NCBI GenBank assembly: GCA_023440975.1
Contig: JAEZRD010000050.1
Span: 1 to 35,329 of the forward strand
Direction of reading: 5' to 3'
DNA length: 35,329 nt
DNA from: Methanobacteriota archaeon
GTDB lineage: Archaea > Methanobacteriota > Methanobacteria > Methanobacteriales > Methanobacteriaceae
Under the pieces are notes generated by a model that searched no databases, was not told the origin of the DNA, and was given only the letters and a program-made list of their open reading frames with translations. Positions 8,398 through 15,516 of the stretch are shown here, piece by piece. Position 1 is the stretch's first letter. Every line of letters starts with the position of its first letter. Position numbers and translations under genes: made by a program.

Positions 8398-8451
8398 CAA
8401 AAAATTTAAAAATTTAAAAAAAAAGTTAAAAAAAAGAGTTTTAAAATTTAA
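8398..8451 (-). terminator. Oligo-T terminator between convergent genes
   Basis: On the minus strand the region after the stop at 8452 contains runs of eight and nine T, an archaeal-type termination signal for the small membrane protein gene. No clear signal is seen for the plus-strand gene ending at 8397. Confidence 0.4.
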
Positions 8452-8742
8452 CTAATGGAATGGACCCATATAATTAAAGATTAAAGTCCAAATTAAAAAC
8501 CAACAGAATATAAATGGAACTATTCCATTCCATAACCATTTTGTGAAACCTTTTAATTCTTCATCATCAGCAAATAATCTATCACATATTTGTCCAGAAA
8601 TATATAATAAAACTATTCCTATAAGAGCTGCGATTACTGGATTAGTAAGTCCCAGCCACCCTATAGAAAATGCAGATGATAAAAGAGCTGCTATAGTAGC
8701 AAATATAAGATGTATTGATGTTACCTTAACTACATTATCCAT
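8452..8742 (-). CDS. Small three-helix membrane protein of unknown function
   Basis: A 96-residue very hydrophobic protein. Three membrane helices are visible at about 8-30, 33-52 and 71-91, with an acidic loop (FADDEELKG, about 57-65) between the second and third. It loosely recalls small membrane proteins of Methanobacteriales annotated only as a domain of unknown function, but I cannot name a family with confidence. It has no export signal beyond its first helix. Upstream, GGAATGAT before the ATG is a weak ribosome-binding site. It is convergent with the DUF2070 gene and divergent from rqcH. Confidence 0.7.
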   Translation of the reverse strand: MDNVVKVTSIHLIFATIAALLSSAFSIGWLGLTNPVIAALIGIVLLYISGQICDRLFADDEELKGFTKWLWNGIVPFIFCWFLIWTLIFNYMGPFH

Positions 8743-9147
8743 ATTATCATTCCAATTTATATAAAAAATAGATTTTTTTATTAATTAATTTATTATCTTA
8801 TATTAGTTTACTTTACATACTATTTAAACTTATAATAATTAAAATTTAGAATATTTTATTCTAAAATTTAATAAATCTATGAAAAAAACTATGATAATAT
8901 ATACTCTTTACAAAATTAACTTAAAAAAGTAATATTAAGTATATTATTAAGAAAGAATCATTAATTTAAATAATAGTTTAAGTTAAACATCTAAGATATT
9001 TAAAGCAAAAACCAAAATAAATACATGAAAATTAATACAATATATTCAAAAAATCAATAAACAATCAAAGTTTTAGATAATTTATTAAAATAATAAAATT
9101 AAAAATAAAATAAATAATTAAAAAAAAATAATGGATGTAATCTTAAC
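8743..9147. other. Gene-free gap with a 9-bp hairpin, divergent promoter region
   Basis: There is no gene or RNA gene that I can support. TTTAGAATA (8845-8853) and TATTCTAAA (8857-8865) form a perfect stem with a three-base loop, about 105 bases upstream of the small membrane gene and 280 upstream of rqcH. TATA-like elements occur at about 8795-8805 (minus) and 9038-9047 (plus). The rest is A/T-rich. Confidence 0.4.
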
Positions 9148-11160
9148 ATGAAAACAATGTCAAATGTTGATGTATACACAATAAGTTACGAATTAAACAA
9201 ATTATTAAGTGGATCAAGGGTAGATAAATCATTTCAACCTACCAACGATACCGTAGTTATGAGATTTCATAAAGCAGGATACGGAAGAATAGATTTAGTA
9301 ATGCAAGCAGGAGTTCGTATGCATACTAGCAAATATCCTATGGAAAATCCATTAACTCCTCCAAGTTTTCCAATGTTACTGAGAAAAAGAGTTAAAGGAG
9401 CAAATGTAATCAGCATAAGCCAGTATAATTTTGATCGAGTAATTATTATCAAAATGCAAAAAGAACAAATATATACATTAATTATAGAATTATTTGATAA
9501 AGGAAACATTATTTTACTTGATGAAGAAAATAACATCATTTTACCTCTTAAAAGACAAAGAATTGGGGATCGTGACATATCCAGTAAAAGAACTTATGAA
9601 TTCCCTTCAGAGCATGGAATAAATATTAAAACAATAAATTTATTAGAATTTAATGATATTATAAGATATTCTGATAGTGATATAGTTCGTACTTTAGCCC
9701 GAAATGGTCTTGGAAGCTTATATGCAGAAGAAATAATTTCCCATACAAATATAAATAAAAATACATCATGTAGCGAACTAAATAACGATGATGTCGAAAA
9801 ATTATTTGATTCCTTAGAAAATACATTTAAACCATTAAAAGAAGATAATTTTAAACCTCAAATTGATACAGAAGTAAAAAATACTGAGAAAAAAGAATAT
9901 TTAGTGCCTTTGGATTTAATAAAATATGAAAATATGAATAAAACATTTTTTAAAAGTTTTAACGAAGCTGCAGATGAATTTTATTCCAGTAAAGTGAACA
10001 AAGAAATAACAAGTATTCAAGAACGTGCATGGAATAAGAAAGTTGGAAAGTATGAAAAGAGATTAAAATTACAGGAAGACACATTAAATGGATTTAAAGA
10101 CACAATTGAAACTTGCCAACATAAAGGAGAGTTACTTTACTCACATTACACAGAAATTGACTCACTACAAAAAGTAATATTAAATGCTCGTGAAAAAGGA
10201 TATTCTTGGGATAAAATTGGTAAAACACTCAAAAATGCGAAAAAAGAAGGATTACCAGATGCTCAAATATTTGAATCAATGGACAAAATGGGAAATATAA
10301 TTTTAATTCTTGAAGATACACACATTAACATTGATTGTAAAAATTCTATAAATGATAATGCTGAAACTTATTATGAAAAATCTAAAAAAGCTAAACGTAA
10401 AATTACTGGAGCAAACATTGCAATAGAAAACACAAAAAAACAATTAAAAGAAATGCAAAATAAAAAGACCATAGCAATGGAAAAAGTAAAAGTTCCACAA
10501 AAACGTGTTAAAAAAGAATTAAAATGGTTTGAAAAACTCAGATGGTTTTTAACCAGTGATGGTTTCCTTGTAGTTGGTGGACGAGATGCCAATACTAATG
10601 AAACAATTGTTAAAAAATATTTAGATAGTAATGATATTTATTTACACTCCGATATTCATGGCGCTCCTTCAATAAGTATTAGATTAAAAGGAAAAGAATT
10701 AACAGATCAATCTATTAAGGAAGCTGGAATATTTGCAGCTTCATATTCTAGTGCTTGGGCAAATGGATATTCAAATCAAGATGTTTATTATGTTTCACCC
10801 GACCAAGTTAGTAAAACACCAGAGTCTGGAGAGTATGTTTCTAAAGGTTCATTTATAATCAGAGGCCATAGAAATTATATAAGAAATGCAAGATTAGAAT
10901 TAGCTGTTGGGATAGTTGATTATGAGGGAAAAAGAATAATGGCAGGACCTATTGAAGCAGTTAATCAATATACTGATAATTATATAGCATTAAAACCTGG
11001 ACATATTAAAAAAGAAGCTATTGCTAAAAAAATATTATCTAAAATAAATCAAGACGATTTAATAGAAATGGATGATATTATTAGAGTACTCCCAAGTGGC
11101 AAATGTGATATTATTGATCCTCGTGAAATCAAATATCGCTTAATGAAAAAAGATAAATAA
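9148..11160 (+). CDS. Archaeal RqcH/NEMF (NFACT) ribosome quality-control protein
   Basis: A 670-residue NFACT-family protein that binds 50S subunits carrying stalled nascent chains and tRNA. Order: NFACT-N (about 1-170), helix-hairpin and coiled-coil M domain (about 290-450, many Lys/Glu), NFACT-R (about 465-570, LRWFLTSDGFLVVGGRDA) and a C-terminal part with GHRNYIRNARLELAVG. The residues needed for C-terminal tailing in yeast Rqc2 and bacterial RqcH appear kept: D8 in SNVDVY and D96-R97 in NFDR. These support an active elongation role rather than fibronectin binding, as older annotations say. The ATG at 9148 follows a weak GGATG motif; an ATG three codons later is possible. Convergent with the UPF0173 gene. 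Confidence 0.9.
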   Translation: MKTMSNVDVYTISYELNKLLSGSRVDKSFQPTNDTVVMRFHKAGYGRIDLVMQAGVRMHTSKYPMENPLTPPSFPMLLRKRVKGANVISISQYNFDRVIIIKMQKEQIYTLIIELFDKGNIILLDEENNIILPLKRQRIGDRDISSKRTYEFPSEHGINIKTINLLEFNDIIRYSDSDIVRTLARNGLGSLYAEEIISHTNINKNTSCSELNNDDVEKLFDSLENTFKPLKEDNFKPQIDTEVKNTEKKEYLVPLDLIKYENMNKTFFKSFNEAADEFYSSKVNKEITSIQERAWNKKVGKYEKRLKLQEDTLNGFKDTIETCQHKGELLYSHYTEIDSLQKVILNAREKGYSWDKIGKTLKNAKKEGLPDAQIFESMDKMGNIILILEDTHINIDCKNSINDNAETYYEKSKKAKRKITGANIAIENTKKQLKEMQNKKTIAMEKVKVPQKRVKKELKWFEKLRWFLTSDGFLVVGGRDANTNETIVKKYLDSNDIYLHSDIHGAPSISIRLKGKELTDQSIKEAGIFAASYSSAWANGYSNQDVYYVSPDQVSKTPESGEYVSKGSFIIRGHRNYIRNARLELAVGIVDYEGKRIMAGPIEAVNQYTDNYIALKPGHIKKEAIAKKILSKINQDDLIEMDDIIRVLPSGKCDIIDPREIKYRLMKKDK

Positions 11161-11172
11161 ATAAGAAAAAGT

Positions 11173-11892
11173 TTATTCAATCTTAGAATCTAAATTGGGT
11201 ACATATGTTTCTAAAGGATTGATTATAACTGTTTCTATTTTAGGATTTAATTGAGTTACAAAATTACTAAAAACAGTTGGGTCTTGTTCTATTGCAGGGA
11301 AAGTATTATAATGCATTGGTAGAACATATTTTGGATTAATCCACATTGCTGCTAAAGCTGCTTCAAATGGACCCATAGTAAATCTATCTCCTATAGGTAA
11401 AATTGCTATATCAGGTTTATAAATTTGCCCTATAACTTCTTTCATATCACTATATAAACCTGTATCTCCTGCATGGAATAACTTTTCACCATTTTCAAAA
11501 GTTATTAAAAAACTTGCAGGATTTCCACCAGCAACAGGTTCTTCCACTACATCTAATGCACTAGAATGTGTTGCATCCAACATTGTGAATTTAATCCCAC
11601 GAACTACAACTGAACCCCCAATATTCATAGTTATATTATCTATTCCTTGTTTAGACAAAAATAAACCAATTTCATGAATACAAATTATAGGTGCATTACA
11701 TTCATGAGCAATTTCCATAGCATCACCAAAATGATCACTATGTCCATGAGTTATACAAATAATATCTGCTTCAATTTCTTCCACAGGAATTGTACATGCA
11801 GGATTATTACTGATAAAAGGGTCTATTAATATTTTAACCCCCTCATCAGATTCAATTAAAAATGCTGAATGACTTAACCATGTTATTTCCAT
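11173..11892 (-). CDS. UPF0173 metal-dependent hydrolase (metallo-beta-lactamase fold)
   Basis: A 239-residue UlaG-like metallo-beta-lactamase-fold protein. The metal motif is THGHSDHF (48-55; H49, H51, D53, H54), the third-ligand region HAGDTGLYSD lies near the middle, and PMHYNTFP supplies a late histidine. H8 in LSHSAF is typical of the family. Length equals the usual UPF0173 size. The substrate is not known. A perfect AGGTGAT precedes the ATG by three bases. It ends 12 bases from the convergent rqcH gene, and starts 20 bases after the stop of the upstream envelope gene, so the two could be cotranscribed. Confidence 0.88.
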   Translation of the reverse strand: MEITWLSHSAFLIESDEGVKILIDPFISNNPACTIPVEEIEADIICITHGHSDHFGDAMEIAHECNAPIICIHEIGLFLSKQGIDNITMNIGGSVVVRGIKFTMLDATHSSALDVVEEPVAGGNPASFLITFENGEKLFHAGDTGLYSDMKEVIGQIYKPDIAILPIGDRFTMGPFEAALAAMWINPKYVLPMHYNTFPAIEQDPTVFSNFVTQLNPKIETVIINPLETYVPNLDSKIE

Positions 11893-11912
11893 ATTATCAC
11901 CTAATTAATATT

Positions 11913-13286
11913 TTAGTTTACTAAATTTAAATTTTTATCAATACTATGTGCTAAATTCCAAGATTTTTCAAACACAGTTTTAACTTCATAAATTGAATTT
12001 GAATCTGTATAAACGGCACCATAATCAAAATCTGTTTGATCTTGACCATCAGATATTATTAATGCATATGAATGGTCACTAATTAAATTAAATGTATTTA
12101 CCAAAGGTAAAATCTTTACTTTAACACCATGTTCAATAAGAGATGTCAATAGTAATATATAAGAGGTATCTTTAATATTAAATTCTTGAATTATTACTTT
12201 GGAATTTAATTTACAAATATCTGCTAAAAAATCATTCCCTAAATCTTTTATAGAAGGTGCTTCTAAAAGTATGTCCTCTTTAGCATGTTTAGCTATTTGC
12301 TCAAAAGCTTCTTGAGAAGTCATTATCCCCTGATTACATATTACATAACTTTTCTTTAATCTAGTATCTTTAGATTCTTGATTATTTTCAAGAACATTAT
12401 TTTTAACTGTTTTTAATGGGATATTTTGACTTTGTTTTCTTTCAGTTACATTTGTTTTGGTAAACTCAGTTAAAGCTGTGGATCTAGTACTTTTTGGTAT
12501 AATATTATTAGAATCATCCACGATTTTTTTATTATTCACATTTGATATTACTGAAGGTTCTTTGAATAAAGATTCTTTCTCATTATTTACTAAATTATTT
12601 TCACGTTGTTCTGCATAAATTGGAGTTATTGTTTCAGGCATCTTTTCATGCATTTCTGGAGTTTTAACATAATTTAAAGGTACATCTCTTTTTTTAGGTT
12701 TACGAGTAACCCTCATAGGTTTTTCATAATTTGGAGTGAAATTAAATTGACGAGCCTGAGTATGTTTTTTCATTTCATTAGGCATTATTCCTATCTTATG
12801 AGAGTTTTCTCGATTAGGAACATCCTTTGATGGTGAAAGTGAAATATTCTTAGCTGATTCTATTTTATGTTCTTTATTTTCAAAATCAAATAAAGATTCA
12901 TCCCATATGTTTTTTGAATTGGTTCTTAAAACAGCTTTAGGATTATTAGTAGGAGTATTGAATCTTTCTGCAAATTGTTTATTTATAGTAGTGAAAATTG
13001 ATTCATTATTATAAGAATTATCTAAAGAAGCAATTGTTCTAGTTTCATTTTGAAGATTATTTTTTTTCTGATTTAAAGAAGATTTTGTATATTTAACAAT
13101 TTTAGATTGTTTATCTAAATCTAAAGTTAAAAATAGCATTACTAACATTATTACTCCAACAAATAATGTTAAAATACCTATTAACATAATAATATCTAAA
13201 AGATTATAAATATAACTTTCATATATAATAACTAGCCCTACAGCGGTAAGTAAAACTCCTTTAAACAATTGTCCTACTTCTTCCAT
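11913..13286 (-). CDS. Two-helix membrane protein with long disordered region and PLD-like C-terminal domain
   Basis: A 457-residue protein I do not recognise as a named family. Two adjacent N-terminal membrane helices (about 9-28 and 30-56) form a hairpin. Residues 57-312 are low-complexity, rich in Asn, Lys, Ser, Thr and probably disordered. A compact domain follows at 313-449: ILLEAPSIKDLG, VKILPLVNTF, DHSYALIISDG, DYGAVYTD and FEKSWNLA. The pattern resembles phospholipase-D/TrmB-C-type domains, but the HKD motif is altered (H405-S-Y407, D413), so catalysis is doubtful and ligand sensing is an alternative. The helices and charge distribution suggest the tail is cytoplasmic. GGTGG precedes the ATG. 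Its upstream leader contains large dyads. Confidence 0.7.
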   Translation of the reverse strand: MEEVGQLFKGVLLTAVGLVIIYESYIYNLLDIIMLIGILTLFVGVIMLVMLFLTLDLDKQSKIVKYTKSSLNQKKNNLQNETRTIASLDNSYNNESIFTTINKQFAERFNTPTNNPKAVLRTNSKNIWDESLFDFENKEHKIESAKNISLSPSKDVPNRENSHKIGIMPNEMKKHTQARQFNFTPNYEKPMRVTRKPKKRDVPLNYVKTPEMHEKMPETITPIYAEQRENNLVNNEKESLFKEPSVISNVNNKKIVDDSNNIIPKSTRSTALTEFTKTNVTERKQSQNIPLKTVKNNVLENNQESKDTRLKKSYVICNQGIMTSQEAFEQIAKHAKEDILLEAPSIKDLGNDFLADICKLNSKVIIQEFNIKDTSYILLLTSLIEHGVKVKILPLVNTFNLISDHSYALIISDGQDQTDFDYGAVYTDSNSIYEVKTVFEKSWNLAHSIDKNLNLVN

Positions 13287-13326
13287 ATCTTTTAACCACC
13301 ATATTTTTTAAAAAAAAATTATCTTA

Positions 13327-13392
13327 AATGAGTTAATGTATTCAATCAATATATTAAGTTAATATAAAGTAACTTTATTAAATTAACTCATT
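13327..13392 (-). repeat. Nested dyads in the leader of the PLD-like membrane gene
   Basis: AATGAGTTAAT (13327-13337) and ATTAACTCATT (13382-13392) form 11-bp inverted arms. Between them, TAAAGT-A-ACTTTA (13365-13377) is a second palindrome. With the TATA element at about 13423-13434 the mRNA would begin near 13403, so these dyads would sit at the very 5' end of the transcript. Confidence 0.55.
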
Positions 13393-13421
13393 CATTAATT
13401 ATAGTTTAATATAACTATTTT

Positions 13422-13435
13422 GATATATAAATATA
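13422..13435 (-). promoter_or_regulatory. TATA box of the PLD-like membrane protein gene
   Basis: Minus-strand ATATTTATATATC at about 13434-13422 is a good archaeal box A. The predicted start near 13403 gives a leader of about 115 bases. Confidence 0.45.
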
Positions 13436-13489
13436 ATGTTTAATAGAGTGATAAAAAGGTTTCAAAATAAAAATTAAATAAAAAATAGT

Positions 13490-13543
13490 AAAAAAAAGAT
13501 AAAAAAAAGTAGAAAAAAAGATTAATAAATTTTAAATTTTATT
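13490..13543 (-). terminator. Triple oligo-T terminator after the polyferredoxin gene
   Basis: On the minus strand, three runs of seven to eight T separated by a few bases follow the stop codon at 13544. Clustered T-runs are the established archaeal termination signal. No stem is needed. Confidence 0.5.
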
Positions 13544-14545
13544 TTAATCTAATAATTTACCAATAATTTTTTGCCAAGATGCACTATTTATATTTTCTAG
13601 ATTCATAGAGGTCCGTTTAACAACTAAAGCATCTAAAGGACATGCATTTACACAAGCACCACATAATACACAATGTGCTTCATTAACTGCTAAAAATCCG
13701 TCATCACCAATTTTTAGAGCATTACAAGGACATACTTCTATACAGTCTTGACAATCTTTACAATCTTCTGCTTCAGGAATTAATATTTCTCCATCAAATG
13801 GTTTAACAACTTCAATAGTGTTTTCTGGGCAAATTTCTTTACAGAATCCACAGTATACACAATGATTTTCTATAAATGTTTTACCAGTAATTTCAGGTTT
13901 AGGTATTTCATCAGCATACATACATGTACTACATACTTGTTTAATTGCAGTTTGAGGGCATGCACGTTTACAAACTCCACATTGCACACATTTATCTAAA
14001 TCTACTTCAATTTGATTAGGAACTGTGAGTTCTGTTCTATTTTTAGATCCTGGAATTGCTTTAACAGTGATTGCACCTGCAGGACACATTTCTTCACAAA
14101 TTTTACAATAAATACATTTTTCTTCATCAATTGAGATTTCACCATGTATTAAATCAGTTGCATTTGGTAATTTTCTTTGGAAGAATACTGAATCTTGTGG
14201 ACAACCATAACTACATTTTCCACAATAAATACAATCTTCTTCATTAATTTTTGAGTAATGAGTCCATTTTGGATAATTAGGTAATTCTTCTATATTTTCC
14301 CCATTTACTTCCAAGTCTAATGCTCCGAATGGGCATACTGATGCACATAATCCACAAAGTACACAACTATCATCATGAATTTTGACATAATCAACATTAC
14401 TTTTTCCTCTAGCTATATCTGCTATTGGACCTAAGTCTAAAGATTGTGTTGGACATAATTCTGTACATATCCCACAACCTACACATTTTTCATTATTATG
14501 AGTTAATTTTCTACTTTCATTCCCAGTTCTTTCAACAAATACCAT
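13544..14545 (-). CDS. fwdF: Eight-cluster polyferredoxin, probably FwdF of formylmethanofuran dehydrogenase
   Basis: A 333-residue polyferredoxin with exactly eight CxxCxxCxxxCP motifs, beginning at C21, C61, C105, C144, C186, C229, C262 and C292, each able to hold one [4Fe-4S] cluster. Extra cysteines C205, C208 and C274 lie between motifs. Eight tandem clusters and the opening (TGNESRKLT...CVGCGIC) fit FwdF, which wires electrons between heterodisulfide reductase and the tungsten formylmethanofuran dehydrogenase in the first step of CO2 reduction. MvhB and EhbK polyferredoxins are the alternatives. No other fwd gene is adjacent. The frame is open upstream to a TTG (14620), but GGAGAT six bases before the ATG at 14545 fixes the start there. 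Confidence 0.75.
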   Translation of the reverse strand: MVFVERTGNESRKLTHNNEKCVGCGICTELCPTQSLDLGPIADIARGKSNVDYVKIHDDSCVLCGLCASVCPFGALDLEVNGENIEELPNYPKWTHYSKINEEDCIYCGKCSYGCPQDSVFFQRKLPNATDLIHGEISIDEEKCIYCKICEEMCPAGAITVKAIPGSKNRTELTVPNQIEVDLDKCVQCGVCKRACPQTAIKQVCSTCMYADEIPKPEITGKTFIENHCVYCGFCKEICPENTIEVVKPFDGEILIPEAEDCKDCQDCIEVCPCNALKIGDDGFLAVNEAHCVLCGACVNACPLDALVVKRTSMNLENINSASWQKIIGKLLD

Positions 14546-14750
14546 ATGAAAATCTCCGAAAAAATTTTTTAATTTTTTATCTTCCAGATTAGAATAGTTA
14601 AAAAATGTGTCCATAATCAATTTTTTTATCTTCGCTCATTAAATGTATTATATTTTGAATACTAATTTTTTTAACTATTATTGATTTATAAACATTCTAT
14701 AATATAAGATTTTATATTTAATTATTATACGAAATGAATATATAAACATG
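14546..14750 (-). promoter_or_regulatory. Leader and promoter of the polyferredoxin gene
   Basis: Two minus-strand TATA-like elements are visible, GTTTATATATTC (about 14747-14736) and GTTTATAAATC (about 14693-14683), predicting leaders of about 170 or 117 bases. Both leaders contain a 13-codon ORF from an ATG at 14638 (MSEDKKIDYGHIF, stop ending at 14597) and the GGAGAT site at 14552-14557. Confidence 0.4.
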
Positions 14751-14756
14751 TCGATA

Positions 14757-14836
14757 TTTTTCTGAAAAATAATAAAAAAATAGAAAAAAATATTCAAAAA
14801 AAGAAAAAAAGAAAACTTAAATCAAAAAAAACAATA
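14757..14836 (-). terminator. Oligo-T terminator after coaD
   Basis: Reading the minus strand from the coaD stop, several runs of six to eight T interrupted by single C or A follow one another down to about 14760. This is an archaeal-type T-rich terminator without an obvious stem. Confidence 0.5.
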
Positions 14837-15295
14837 TCACTTCAAAAGATGACCTTTTTTATCAATTTCCCCCGCACGTATTCTTGTACTAGAAATAGGA
14901 ACATCATCAACTGCTAAAACAAAACTAATAACAATAATATCTAAAGGATTCATACCTTTACTCTTTCTAATCTCATTAATTTTAATTGCATTAGGTTCAG
15001 TTTCTTCACTAACAACAATTGCATCATAATCAGAATCATTAATAGTAGGACCAAAAGGGTCATCTAAACGACTAATATGAAAATTATTATGATTATTCTC
15101 CAAAAAATCATTTAAATTAGACATTCGAACATTACAAGGATCTATATTTCCCTTTAAACCCCCAAAAGCATTAGAAGTAACCCCAATTTCTACTTCATCA
15201 CCAATTTCAAAAGCTTTTCCAATCAATTTTCTGTGACCATAATGAAATTTATCAAAAGTTCCACCTACTGCCACTTTTTTATACTGCTTTGCCAT
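14837..15295 (-). CDS. coaD: Archaeal phosphopantetheine adenylyltransferase
   Basis: A nucleotidyltransferase of 152 residues that joins 4'-phosphopantetheine and ATP to give dephospho-CoA, the penultimate step of CoA synthesis. GGTFDKFHYGHR (11-22) holds the HxGH signature (H18, H21), and VPISSTRIRAG near the C-terminus is the ISSTxIR motif. The size fits the archaeal, eukaryotic-like PPAT rather than the bacterial CoaD family. The frame can be read from a TTG at 15310, but the ATG at 15295, with GGGAT about eight bases upstream, gives the normal N-terminus AKQYKKVAVGG. It is an isolated gene between the surface protein and the polyferredoxin. Confidence 0.88.
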   Translation of the reverse strand: MAKQYKKVAVGGTFDKFHYGHRKLIGKAFEIGDEVEIGVTSNAFGGLKGNIDPCNVRMSNLNDFLENNHNNFHISRLDDPFGPTINDSDYDAIVVSEETEPNAIKINEIRKSKGMNPLDIIVISFVLAVDDVPISSTRIRAGEIDKKGHLLK

Positions 15296-15424
15296 TATAA
15301 AAAATCCCAAAAAAAATATTACTGATTAATTAGTTCTAATTAAACATATTATAATTAAATTTTAATTTATTTAAAGGTTTACTTAAATAATCAAATTAAA
15401 ACATTTATTTTAAAAAGATTAATT

Positions 15425-15460
15425 AAATTATTAAAAAAAAAGAAAAAAGAAAAAGGCAAA
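15425..15460 (-). terminator. Oligo-T tracts after the surface-protein gene
   Basis: Beyond the stop at 15517 the minus strand carries T-runs of five to nine between about 15460 and 15430, consistent with archaeal termination. About 55 bases of 3' untranslated sequence precede them. Confidence 0.35.
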
Positions 15461-15516
15461 ATAGAACCTTAATCCTTTTAATATATTCATATATTCATCA
15501 TCCAATTTTTCAAATA

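Noticed and set aside
14546..14620. N-terminal extension of the polyferredoxin from TTG 14620
   Set aside because: GGAGAT is correctly spaced before ATG 14545, and the extra 25 residues carry no cysteine or family similarity.
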